The notes: a model not told the origin generated them from the sequence alone. DNA of 8,140 nt from Candidatus Melainabacteria bacterium (GCA_016209785.1 JACQVM010000340.1:1-8140); one strand, 5' to 3'. Positions 1 to 7,589 are shown, counted from the first letter of the stretch. Translations and numbers: made by a program.

Positions 1-304
1 GTGTACCTTCAAGAATTTCTACTTGCACATTCTGGTGGCGACTCATGATGCCAGTCTTACTTACAAGCTCCTGATCAACATAGTCAGGAGAAACTGATTT
101 GACCTTTCCAACTACAAAAGTTTCTTCAATCTTGTGAGGCAAAGTGTTAATCTTTAGAGCGTCTGCTGCCTCCACAGAACACATGCCCCACCAGCTCATC
201 GTAGCGGCACCAGCAATGATGATAGTAATCACCACCGGCAGCGCAACATAAGTAGCTTGAAAGCCACACAAACTCAAGAAATCCAATCTCGGCTTACCAA
301 TCAT
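1..304 (-). CDS. YibE/F-like membrane protein, N-terminal part (runs off the window)
   Basis: This frame is open from an ATG at 304 to base 1, giving the first 101 residues of a longer protein. A hydrophobic helix covers about residues 18-37 (AxYVALPVVITIIIAGAA), consistent with a signal anchor. It is followed by a soluble stretch with FVVGKVKSVS at about 63-72 and QNVQVEILEG at 91-100. A membrane anchor followed by a small beta-rich segment of the form 'Q-x-V-x-V-x-I-L-x-G' is typical of the start of YibE/F family proteins, which continue with several membrane helices; their function is poorly known. The start is supported by a good Shine-Dalgarno sequence (AAGGA on the minus strand, 313-317), 8 nt before the ATG. 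It lies 20 bp downstream of ruvB on the same strand, so co-transcription is likely. The family call rests on a short segment and is tentative; the existence of the gene is well supported. Confidence 0.6.
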   Translation of the reverse strand, partial: MIGKPRLDFLSLCGFQATYVALPVVITIIIAGAATMSWWGMCSVEAADALKINTLPHKIEETFVVGKVKSVSPDYVDQELVSKTGIMSRHQNVQVEILEGT

Positions 305-324
305 CAGTCCTTTCCTTGAAGAAC

Positions 325-1446
325 TTAGGTCAGTTCTAAGTTGAGCTGCATTGACGGTATTGGCCGATTGAGGTGCTTGTAGGCTATCGGCGTAGCAACT
401 CTTCCACGTGGCGTTCTTTGAACAAACCCTTTTTGAATCAAAAACGGCTCATATACGTCCTCCAGGGTATCGCTATCTTCTCCCAAAGTAGCCGCTATGG
501 TGTCGATGCCCACTGGTCCACCGCTATATGTATCTATGAGAATTTCGAGCAATCGACGATCGGTTGGATCCAACCCTATCGCATCCACTTGATACGCCTC
601 AAGAGCCTCTGCAGCCAGAGCATCATCAACCGGAGAGATTCCTTTATATTGAGAGAAGTCTCGAACAAGCCGAACCAAGCGATTAGCTATTCGTGGGGTA
701 CCACGCCCACGTAAGGCAATAATTTTGACAGCTTCTTCCTTGACTTGCACACCTAAAAGTGAAGCTGTTCGCCGAACAATCATCCCCAGCTCTTCGTCTG
801 AGTAAAACTCCAGGCGGCACACAAATCCAAATCTATCCCTGAGCGCATTAGAAACCATCCCTGCCTTGGTAGTAGCCCCAATTAAAGTAAACTTAGGCAG
901 GGGAAGGCGCATGGTACGGGTAGCCTGTCCTTTGCCAGAAGTAAGGTCAATGACAAAATCTTCCATAGCTGGATACAGCAATTCTTCAGCAACCCGACTT
1001 AAGCGATGAATCTCATCAATGAAAAGAACATCTCCAACTTCTAGCTGGTGAACAAGCCCAATGATATCTCGAGGACGTTCTAGCCCAGGGCCTGTGGTCA
1101 TAAAAATCTTAGCACCCATTTCATGAGCCACTACATGAGCCAATGTGGTCTTGCCCAAGCCAGGCGGACCATAAAGCAACACATGATCTAATGCCTCGGA
1201 GCGCGTCTTAGCTGCTGCAATGGACATTTCAAAGATGGACTTAAGCCTAGATTGTCCAATATAGTCCCTTAAAATCTGAGGTCTCAAGGACAATTCAAGA
1301 TTTTGATCCAAGCGGGACTGTTTATCAGACAGAACTTCCAGGCGGCGCGGCTTATTGTCCCGTGAACTTTTAGAAACAGTTCCTGTACCCTGGCTCCCTT
1401 GCCCGGGGTCATCTAAACTCTCGGAAAAGCTTGGAATAATGGTCAT
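325..1446 (-). CDS. ruvB: Holliday junction branch migration ATPase RuvB
   Basis: RuvB is the hexameric AAA+ motor that, with RuvA, drives branch migration of Holliday junctions during recombination and repair in the cytoplasm. The 373-residue product shows the whole family layout. RLDQNLELSLRPQILRDYIGQ (about 45-65) leads into Walker A GPPGLGKT (93-100), Walker B LFIDEIHRL (141-149), sensor 1 LIGATTKAG (188-196), the arginine-finger segment LRDRFG (202-207) and the sensor-2 segment RGTPRIANRL (248-257). The C-terminal winged helix ends in GFVQRTPRGRVAT (340-352). The first 44 residues are polar and low in complexity, a longer N-terminal tail than in the E. coli protein. The segment after Walker A reads GPGLERPRDIIG where most RuvB proteins have roughly GPALERPGDLA, a mild divergence. 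The ATG at 1446 has no clear Shine-Dalgarno but has an extended -10 box 6 nt upstream. The YibE/F-like gene follows after 20 bp. Confidence 0.97.
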   Translation of the reverse strand: MTIIPSFSESLDDPGQGSQGTGTVSKSSRDNKPRRLEVLSDKQSRLDQNLELSLRPQILRDYIGQSRLKSIFEMSIAAAKTRSEALDHVLLYGPPGLGKTTLAHVVAHEMGAKIFMTTGPGLERPRDIIGLVHQLEVGDVLFIDEIHRLSRVAEELLYPAMEDFVIDLTSGKGQATRTMRLPLPKFTLIGATTKAGMVSNALRDRFGFVCRLEFYSDEELGMIVRRTASLLGVQVKEEAVKIIALRGRGTPRIANRLVRLVRDFSQYKGISPVDDALAAEALEAYQVDAIGLDPTDRRLLEILIDTYSGGPVGIDTIAATLGEDSDTLEDVYEPFLIQKGFVQRTPRGRVATPIAYKHLNRPIPSMQLNLELT

Positions 1447-1452
1447 TGGCTT

Positions 1453-1461
1453 ATTATTACA
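1453..1461 (-). promoter_or_regulatory. Extended -10 box for ruvB
   Basis: On the minus strand this reads TGT-AATAAT, an extended -10 element whose hexamer differs from TATAAT in one base. Only 6 nt separate it from the ruvB ATG, so transcription would begin at or next to the start codon (a leaderless or near-leaderless mRNA). No good -35 hexamer lies at 16-18 bp. A TTGACT further upstream would need a 19-bp spacer to a weaker GATCAT box, which would give a short conventional leader instead. The assignment is an inference from sequence alone. Confidence 0.4.
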
Positions 1462-1517
1462 GGATGATCCTTGCCTTAGATGAAATCAAGTCAAGGTGTA
1501 CCAAGAGTTGCCAATCA

Positions 1518-1523
1518 TATAAT
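1518..1523 (+). promoter_or_regulatory. Consensus -10 box for the glycosyltransferase gene
   Basis: A perfect TATAAT lies 6 nt before the ATG at 1530, and no Shine-Dalgarno sequence precedes that ATG. This is the geometry expected of a leaderless transcript. No convincing -35 hexamer is seen 16-18 bp upstream (the region reads about GGTGTA). It mirrors the arrangement at the divergent ruvB start, which supports both, but in an A+T-rich intergenic region chance cannot be excluded. Confidence 0.4.
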
Positions 1524-1529
1524 GGCGCT

Positions 1530-2591
1530 ATGACTTATGATATGGCAATTCAGCCAATATTTATCAACGCAGCACCTCCAGCAGAAGCTTCGACAGCATG
1601 CCGGACTGATGTGTCTGTAATTATCCCGGTACACAACGAGGAAGAAAATCTAGAGCCCTTATATGAACAAACATCCCAGGCACTTACAGCCCTCGGCAGG
1701 ACCTGGGAGCTTATCGTCATTGATGATGGAGCCAATGATTTCTCCTAGGGCAAGCTAGAGAAGTTAGCTGGGCTAGACAGCCGTGTCAAAATTGTACGTT
1801 TTGTAAGAAATTTTGGGCAAACAGCAGCCCTTGCTGCCGGTATTGATTGTGCCTCTGGCAAGATTGTTGTACCAATGGATGCAGACTTACAAAACGATCC
1901 CTCTGACATTAAGATCCTGCTCGATAAGCTAGATGAAGGCTATGATGTTGTGAGCGGTTGGCGAAAAGATCGGCAAGATGAGCTTTTTACAAGGCTTATT
2001 CCTTCCTGGACTGCCAACAAACTAATTTCTCTTATAAGCGGTGTCAGGCTGCATGATTATGGTTGCTCCTTGAAGGCTTATCGGGCAGAAGTCATTAAGG
2101 ACATCCGTCTATATGGTGAGATGCACAGATTTGTACCTATATATGCAACCTGGATGGGAGCCCGCGTTACTGAAATGCCGGTGAACCATCAAGCCCGCCG
2201 GTTTGGCAAATCCAAATATGGAATCTCAAGAACTTTTAAGGTAGTTCTAGACCTAATTACTGTGAAGTTTCTGTCGACATACGCCACCAAGCCAATTTAT
2301 GTCTTCGGGGCTGCAGGACTTTGGTCCCTTGCAACTTCATTGGCTGCTTTTGTCTGGATGATAATCCTAAAATACTGCTACCAAACCACCTTTGTACAAA
2401 CTCCGCTGCCAGTGCTCGTAGCTATGTTCTTTATGCTGGGTGTGCAATTTATACTGATGGGGCTTTTAGCTGAGATTCTCATGCGCACCTACCACGAATC
2501 CCAAGGCAAGCGAACCTATGTAGTGAAAGCCACATTGAACTTGCCCAAGAGTCCCCTGCTTGAAACAAGGAACCAAACCATCACTAGTTAG
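1530..2591 (+). pseudogene. ArnC/DPM-type polyprenyl-phosphate glycosyltransferase (GT2) with in-frame amber codon
   Basis: This gene encodes a family GT2 enzyme that moves a sugar from a nucleotide donor to a polyprenyl phosphate at the inner membrane face. Read through one TAG at 1746-1748 (codon 73), it is a continuous 353-codon frame. Motifs are VSVIIPVHNEEENL at the N terminus, ELIVIDDG just before the TAG, RNFGQTAALAAGID after it, the metal-binding MDADLQNDP (from 1875), then DVVSGWRKDRQDE, LHDYGCSLKAYR and RRFGKSKYGISR. Two C-terminal membrane helices lie at about 2298-2370 and 2412-2484, ending in a segment like that of ArnC. Spacing on both sides of the TAG matches family members, so a single substitution is the simplest explanation. 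No other lesion is visible. The start at 1530 is chosen because it is the first ATG with a -10 box before it; the frame extends upstream to a TTG at 1446 but that part is unconserved. It could be a fresh pseudogene, a read-through gene or a sequencing error. The glycan made is unknown. Confidence 0.85.
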
Positions 2592-2703
2592 ACTGCTGAA
2601 GGCGCTAAGATGGGGAAAAGAGAATACTGCCAAGCCGTTGCCGCCAGGGCACGCAGGATGAAGCAAGAATGACGGTTCACACAAAGGGTTTCAAACAACA
2701 CTC

Positions 2704-5064
2704 ATGATATCCGAGACAAGGGGCAAGACCTATCTCGAGCGCCAGCAAATGGGAACTGTCCTAGTTTTGTGGCTTTTAGTCGCTCTAGCAGGTTATGTTG
2801 GACTACTCCTGGCACTAGGAGCACCACACCTAGCTGGCAATCCACTCCAGGCCGGGCAAACTGCACCATTAGACCTGGTTGCTACAAAACAAGCAGTAGT
2901 GATAGACGAGGTTCAAACCCGACAACTGAGGCAAGAAGCCCAAGAGGAAGTTCTTCCAGTATTTAAGCGCAATCACAAGCTGGATGCATTGATGCTCAGC
3001 AATCTCCAGAATCGCTTAGACCAGGTTGTGAATCTTCAAAAGGCTTTAGGGTTACCATTCTCAAAAACCTTTAGACTCTCAGCACGCGAGCAACTGTACC
3101 TCCTGGAATGCCCTAATGAGGCCTGGCACAGGCTAACCACAGCTTTAGGAGTACACAAGACCGACTGGGAATCAAAAACTTCAGTACGACCTGAAGTAGA
3201 GGTCTCTATTGTCTCTAAGCTTCACAAGCTAAACCCCATACCTGGCCATTCATCTTCTTATGCTTTATCACAGCTTACAATTATTGAACAGACACGGGAG
3301 ATCTACCATCGGCTGGTACCAAACCCAACACCATTAGATCATGATCTGCTTAGTCTTGCAACTGCCATAGATCCCCAGGAGTGGTTCTCAGTTGACAGTA
3401 CAGCCAACCAAGTAACCCAAAAGCTGCTTCAACTTGGCCCGTTGTTTCCAGACAGTGCACGAACAGATTGGGAACAAACTGTCTTTGAGTTTTTGCCAGA
3501 CAAATGGAACGAGACAGTCCGTCTGACAGCCGCACGTGTCATAGCATCTGCACTGCAACCCAATGTAGTGATTGACTCCGAAGCAACCAGAGTTAAAGCA
3601 CAAGCCTTCACAGCCAAGGTAAAACCTGTACTCAGAGAAATCTATGTTGGCCAAGTAATTGTCCCTAAAGGGTCTGTTATATCAGCAGATGATGTTCTTA
3701 CACTCAAAGCAACAGGCATCACCCATACCCGGAACTGGAACTTAATTCTAAGCCTGGCTTTGTCCTTGCTGGCTGCATTTGCTCTTGTTGGAGTATTCCT
3801 CCACACCTACGAACCAAAGCATTTGTTCTCCCCTGCTGCTACTGGACTTATGTTCACAGTATCAGTGGTGACATGTGGAATTGCTTCTTTTGCTGGACAC
3901 GAATACCCACAGTTTGTTCCTGTGCCTGCCGCAGCTCTTGTACTTACAATCTTCTTTGGCTCTCGTGTTGCCGTCATCTTAACGTTACTTCTTGTGACCT
4001 TTTTGATGGTAGATGACCTTGTTGGCTTTAGCCACCTCATAGCCCTAGGCACTGCATCTGCTGCAGCTATTGGCGCCAACATACGGCAACGCCGAGCTCT
4101 TATGCTGAGGGGATTCCTTATTGGGGTGCTTCAAGCAATTGGTTACGTTTTAGCTATAATCCTAACTCAATCTGCTGGCTCTGTTGCAGAGATAGGACGT
4201 GAACTTGCATTGCAGTTTTTAGGAGGCTTGTCATCCTGCATTGTAGCCATCGGTAGTTTACCCTTCCTCGAAAACATTTTTGGCATGGTGACACCTTATC
4301 GTCTTGCAGAGCTAACCGACGCGACACAACCTCTCCTGCGCCGTTTAGAAGATGCTGCTCCCGGCACCTATCAGCACAGCCTTGCTGTCGCTAATCTAGC
4401 GGAAGCTGGCGCGCGAGCTGTCGGCGGTGATGTAAACCTTGTAAGGGCAGGCGCTTTGTATCATGACATCGGCAAGTTAGTTAGGCCAAGGTTTTTTATT
4501 GAAAATCAACTCGGGGACAAAAACCCACATGACACCATGTCCCCCGAGGAAAGTCGTGATCGTGTGTTAGCACACGTTACTGATGGGCTTAATCTAGCAC
4601 GGAAGTACGATGTACCAAAGGTCGTCCAAGACTTTATTCCCCAGCATCAGGGAACAACTCTTATGGCATATTTCTATCACAAAGCTTGCCTGAGGGATGG
4701 GTTTGAAAATGTAGACTCGGACTTTTATCGCTATCCTGGACCCAAACCCCAGTCTAAAGAAACTGCCATAGTCATGCTTGCTGATGTATCCGAGGCAGTC
4801 ACTCACAGTTTGAAGGATCCTACACAAGAAGAAGTCGAAGCAACAATAAGTACAGTCTTCAAGGCACGTATGGATGATGGGCAATTCTCGGAAAGTAGTC
4901 TAACTGCCCTAGATCTAGAACGGGTAAAAAAGGCTTTTGTGCGTGTTTGGCGTACCTTACATCACGAACGTCTCAAGTATCCGTCTACTACCACAGGCAA
5001 GATGCCGGTACCACCAGAGCTACCTCCCAGCCCCAAAACGTCTACAATAAGCCAGTCTTCTTAA
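2704..5064 (+). CDS. 7TM HD-domain phosphohydrolase, PgpH/YqfF family (probable cyclic di-AMP phosphodiesterase)
   Basis: PgpH-type proteins hydrolyse the second messenger cyclic di-AMP with a cytoplasmic di-metal HD domain controlled by an extracytoplasmic sensor. All parts are present in 786 residues: a first membrane helix (about 18-40), a large extracytoplasmic 7TMR-HDED region (about 45-340), a cluster of membrane helices (about 346-520) and the HD domain (about 540-755). Predicted metal ligands are intact: H558 (TYQHSL), H587 and D588 (LYHDIGK), H624 (LAHV), H648 (PQHQGT) and D694 (MLADVSE). Signature segments RPRFFIENQ, NPHD and YRYPGPKPQSKE are also present. The motif QHQGT replaces the QHHGT of many Firmicutes members; the first, metal-binding His is kept. 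A Pro/Ser/Thr-rich tail (761-786) follows. ATG 2704 is the first possible start after an in-frame TGA at 2659-2661, although no Shine-Dalgarno is evident. Specificity for cyclic di-AMP is inferred from the family. Confidence 0.93.
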   Translation: MISETRGKTYLERQQMGTVLVLWLLVALAGYVGLLLALGAPHLAGNPLQAGQTAPLDLVATKQAVVIDEVQTRQLRQEAQEEVLPVFKRNHKLDALMLSNLQNRLDQVVNLQKALGLPFSKTFRLSAREQLYLLECPNEAWHRLTTALGVHKTDWESKTSVRPEVEVSIVSKLHKLNPIPGHSSSYALSQLTIIEQTREIYHRLVPNPTPLDHDLLSLATAIDPQEWFSVDSTANQVTQKLLQLGPLFPDSARTDWEQTVFEFLPDKWNETVRLTAARVIASALQPNVVIDSEATRVKAQAFTAKVKPVLREIYVGQVIVPKGSVISADDVLTLKATGITHTRNWNLILSLALSLLAAFALVGVFLHTYEPKHLFSPAATGLMFTVSVVTCGIASFAGHEYPQFVPVPAAALVLTIFFGSRVAVILTLLLVTFLMVDDLVGFSHLIALGTASAAAIGANIRQRRALMLRGFLIGVLQAIGYVLAIILTQSAGSVAEIGRELALQFLGGLSSCIVAIGSLPFLENIFGMVTPYRLAELTDATQPLLRRLEDAAPGTYQHSLAVANLAEAGARAVGGDVNLVRAGALYHDIGKLVRPRFFIENQLGDKNPHDTMSPEESRDRVLAHVTDGLNLARKYDVPKVVQDFIPQHQGTTLMAYFYHKACLRDGFENVDSDFYRYPGPKPQSKETAIVMLADVSEAVTHSLKDPTQEEVEATISTVFKARMDDGQFSESSLTALDLERVKKAFVRVWRTLHHERLKYPSTTTGKMPVPPELPPSPKTSTISQSS

Positions 5065-5067
5065 GCT

Positions 5068-5610
5068 TCAATCTTTGAGCTGATAAAAGGTAATTGCTGT
5101 TTGTCCATACAGCCGTCTATCAAAGGCAGTTAACGTACTTAATTCCTCAGCAAGAAGCATGGCTCTGGAATGCTCAATTGCCAGTATGCCATCCTGCTTA
5201 AGCAATTTATGGCGGTCAACACCACCTAAGATGCTTAATGCCAGGCGACTTTGATAAGGCGGATCGGCAAAGACAACATCAAACATTTCACAATTCAGGG
5301 CAGGCAGAACCTTGCAAACATCACCACATATGACCTCAGCCTTATAGCCAAACCTGGCCAGGTTTACCTCAATTGCCCTGGTCAGCCTCCTGCTTTCCTC
5401 TATGGCCACCAGTCCTTCTGCTCCACGGCTCAGTGCCTCTATCCCCATAATTCCGCTACCGGCAAACAAATCAAGAAAGCGAGCGCCAACTATCTTGTGA
5501 CCAAGAATGTTAAAAAAAGCCTGGCGGATTTTAGAGGCAGTCGGTCGCACTTTCTCCCCATCAGGAGCAGCAATGACACGTCCTTTTGACCGGCCACCAG
5601 TTATTCTCAC
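5068..5610 (-). CDS. rsmD: 16S rRNA (guanine(966)-N2)-methyltransferase RsmD
   Basis: RsmD transfers a methyl group from S-adenosylmethionine to N2 of G966 of 16S rRNA during 30S assembly in the cytoplasm. The 180-residue product has the usual family length. It begins with the conserved MRITGGRSKGR (1-11) and has VRPTASKIRQAFFNIL (21-36), the SAM-binding motif LDLFAGSGIMGIEALSRGA (46-64) and the catalytic DPPY (116-119, in VVFADPPYQ). The start is GTG, chosen because the N-terminal MRITGG motif is nearly invariant and because a GAGGAG Shine-Dalgarno (5614-5619, minus strand) lies just before it, although 3 nt is a short gap. The gene ends in TGA only 3 bp from the stop of the convergent HD-protein gene, leaving no room for an independent terminator. 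It diverges from nusB across about 105 bp that must hold both promoters; I could not assign them. Confidence 0.96.
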   Translation of the reverse strand: MRITGGRSKGRVIAAPDGEKVRPTASKIRQAFFNILGHKIVGARFLDLFAGSGIMGIEALSRGAEGLVAIEESRRLTRAIEVNLARFGYKAEVICGDVCKVLPALNCEMFDVVFADPPYQSRLALSILGGVDRHKLLKQDGILAIEHSRAMLLAEELSTLTAFDRRLYGQTAITFYQLKD

Positions 5611-5715
5611 AAGCTCCTCAAGACCACAGAACTACGACCAACTACATGCTCAGACACGCAAAATGCCATGGTAACATGACAATTGCTCTCCAAATTACCT
5701 TAACTGTGTGCCTTG

Positions 5716-6513
5716 ATGACAGCACGACGCATCGCAAGAGAATTAGCAGTAATTGTGCTCCCGCAGCTTCCTAGGGATAAAGCCAAGCTGGAGAAAGTTG
5801 AACTTGGTTCTCTGGTAGCCAAGGCAGTCCAGATGCTAGTTGACTATGCCAGACAAAGCTTGGCAGACGCTGAGGCACTGCTAACAAGATCTGAACAGCA
5901 AGTACTAAATATTGAGCTGGAGCATCCCGCCAATCAAGACAACGTAGAAACCCTGGCTCCCGTACCACTGACCTCTGATGAGGTGAGAATACAACTTGGA
6001 CTTGTTGAGCGAGCCCTGCATCTGGTTAATGAGGCGCTGGACATACCTGACATAGCACTACAAAGCGGTTATTCCCACACAAAGGTTGTCTGCACTAAAT
6101 GCTCCTATGAAAATGCACATCCTTCAGAGCGCGTCGACAGCACCGAAGTTCGAGAGTTTCTTTATCGGCTCGTGGATACCTACGTTCAAAATCGCGTGCA
6201 GATAGATGATTTCATACGTCATGCCAAAGCCAAATGGAAGATAGAGCGAATGGTGAGCATTGATCGTGACATCCTGAGGCTGGCCTGCGCAGAAGCATAC
6301 TTTCTGAAAGATATCCCAATCAGGGTATGCATTAATGAGGCAGTTGAGCTTTCGCACACATTTGCTGATGAAAGAGCTGCAAAATTTATCAATGGAATCC
6401 TAGGAGATTTAGCTTGTGAGGCAGAACATTTTAGACGTACCGGTGAGGTCCCCTCACGAGCCCCAGACACAGATACCACCGAAATTCCTGTAGGGACAAG
6501 CACAGAACAATAA
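5716..6513 (+). CDS. nusB: Transcription antitermination factor NusB, long cyanobacterial type
   Basis: NusB binds boxA RNA with NusE (S10) and keeps RNA polymerase processive on rRNA operons. The N terminus matches long NusB forms (RRIARELAVIVLPQLP). The conserved C-terminal half begins near residue 144, with EVREFLYRLVDTYVQNRVQIDDFI, then WKIERMVSIDRDILRLACAE, INEAVELSHTF and AAKFINGILGDL. Between them is a helical insertion of about 120 residues, as in cyanobacterial NusB proteins. It is unusual in carrying a Cys/His cluster of the form H-x4-C-x2-C-x5-H at 6076-6120, within a loop before the conserved half. An acidic, Thr-rich tail follows the last helix. ATG 5716 is preferred over a TTG one codon upstream; an in-frame TAA at 5701-5703 rules out anything longer. 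No Shine-Dalgarno is evident. The stop codon overlaps the ftsY start (TAATG), indicating translational coupling. Confidence 0.93.
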   Translation: MTARRIARELAVIVLPQLPRDKAKLEKVELGSLVAKAVQMLVDYARQSLADAEALLTRSEQQVLNIELEHPANQDNVETLAPVPLTSDEVRIQLGLVERALHLVNEALDIPDIALQSGYSHTKVVCTKCSYENAHPSERVDSTEVREFLYRLVDTYVQNRVQIDDFIRHAKAKWKIERMVSIDRDILRLACAEAYFLKDIPIRVCINEAVELSHTFADERAAKFINGILGDLACEAEHFRRTGEVPSRAPDTDTTEIPVGTSTEQ

Positions 6514-7544
6514 TGGTTATGAATGAGCAAGGTGAGCCCAAGCAAACAAACTGGTGGGGCAGCACACTATCTAAGCTAAAGTCTGCCTTAGCAAAAACAA
6601 GAGAGGCTGTTGTTGACTCAGTCATAGAGCGTCAGATAGAACTCCCTCAATTACCTCAAGATATAGTCCTGGAAGCTCCGGTTGAAGCAACCTCAGTATC
6701 TATTGTTACTTCACCACTGCCACGGCCAATTGATGAAGATTATCTAGAAGAACTAGAAGAAAAGCTCATCAAGGCTGACTTAGGGGTGTCAACCACCGAG
6801 CTGCTAGTAAAGGACCTGCGCCGAGAAGCAAAACAAAAGGGATGGAACTCGCATGATGTAGAAGCTTTCTTGAAGAAAGAGTTTGAGTCAATTCTCAGGT
6901 CTGCACCACAGTCCAAGCTAAACATCAAGCCAGGAGCACTCTCGCTTGTTTTAGTAACTGGCGTAAATGGCACGGGCAAAACAACAAGCATTGGCAAACT
7001 TTGCTGGCGGCTTAAGACAGAAGGCAACAAAGTACTTGTAGCTGCTGGCGATACTTTCCGTGCTGCTGCTGAATCGCAATTGGAAATCTGGGCTCAACGG
7101 GCAGGCGTCGATATAGTTCGCCTAGCCGACGGTACAGATCCTGGAGCAGTAGTTTTTCAGGCAATACAGAAAGCTAGAAACGAGCACTACAATGTCCTTA
7201 TCATCGACACTGCCGGACGCTTGCACAACAAAGCAAATCTTATGGCTGAGCTTAAGAAAATTAGGGCAGTTATCGACAAACACGCTTCGGACCTGCCGCT
7301 CGAGTCTTTGCTGGTCATTGATGCATCCACGGGCCAAAATGGACTGAAGCAAGCAAAGGTGTTTACAGAGATTTGCCCACTGACAGGAGTTGTCTTAACC
7401 AAGCTTGACGGCACCGCCAAAGGTGGCATTGTCTTCAGCATTTCCAGAGACTTGAAGATTCCCGTCAAGCTTGTGGGATTGGGTGAACAAATTGATGATT
7501 TGCGTGATTTTGAGCCAGAGCTGTTCGTAGAAGCTTTGTTCTAA
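6513..7544 (+). CDS. ftsY: Signal recognition particle receptor FtsY
   Basis: FtsY is the membrane-associated GTPase that receives SRP-ribosome complexes and delivers nascent membrane proteins to the Sec translocon. The 343-residue product has a short variable N-terminal region (about 1-70), a helical N domain (about 72-130, with YLEELEEKLIKADLGVSTT) and a complete NG GTPase: G1 loop GVNGTGKT (150-157), DTFRAAA (180-186), DTAGRLH (232-238), TKLDGTAKGG (296-305) and GLGEQIDDLRDF (322-333). The N-terminal A domain is short compared with E. coli FtsY. The ATG at 6513 overlaps the nusB stop by one base (TAATG), so translation is probably coupled; a second ATG two codons later (6519) is an alternative. 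The nusB-ftsY pair is a gene order I recall from cyanobacteria. No strong terminator follows. Confidence 0.97.
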   Translation: MVMNEQGEPKQTNWWGSTLSKLKSALAKTREAVVDSVIERQIELPQLPQDIVLEAPVEATSVSIVTSPLPRPIDEDYLEELEEKLIKADLGVSTTELLVKDLRREAKQKGWNSHDVEAFLKKEFESILRSAPQSKLNIKPGALSLVLVTGVNGTGKTTSIGKLCWRLKTEGNKVLVAAGDTFRAAAESQLEIWAQRAGVDIVRLADGTDPGAVVFQAIQKARNEHYNVLIIDTAGRLHNKANLMAELKKIRAVIDKHASDLPLESLLVIDASTGQNGLKQAKVFTEICPLTGVVLTKLDGTAKGGIVFSISRDLKIPVKLVGLGEQIDDLRDFEPELFVEALF

Positions 7545-7589
7545 CATAAGCGTTGTGCGGCTCCTGGACGCATTGGACTATATAGACTG

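Noticed and set aside
373..714. Plus-strand ORF of 113 codons opposite ruvB
   Set aside because: It is antisense to a highly conserved part of ruvB, and its translation resembles no protein I recognise.
1446..2591. Two separate genes (a 100-residue ORF and a 238-residue ORF) instead of one glycosyltransferase
   Set aside because: Both lie in the same frame, and the intervening codons encode the conserved RNFGQTAALAAGID segment, so they are parts of one GT2 domain split by a single TAG.
1746..2591. Genome-wide reassignment of TAG to an amino acid
   Set aside because: No other clear gene in the window has an internal TAG, and the glycosyltransferase itself ends in TAG at 2589-2591 where the family's C terminus is expected. 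TAA and TGA are also used normally as stops.
2592..2703. A small gene or RNA between the glycosyltransferase and the HD-protein gene
   Set aside because: The 112 bp show no stable hairpin, no T-run and no ORF with a plausible start; I see nothing to annotate.
3350..4884. Several minus-strand ORFs of 60-96 codons opposite the HD-protein gene
   Set aside because: They overlap an intact 786-residue gene with clear domains, lack ribosome-binding sites of note and have no recognisable motifs.
5251..5774. Plus-strand ORFs opposite rsmD and across the rsmD-nusB gap
   Set aside because: The first is a shadow of rsmD; the second runs through the divergent intergenic region into nusB in another frame, with no recognisable motif.
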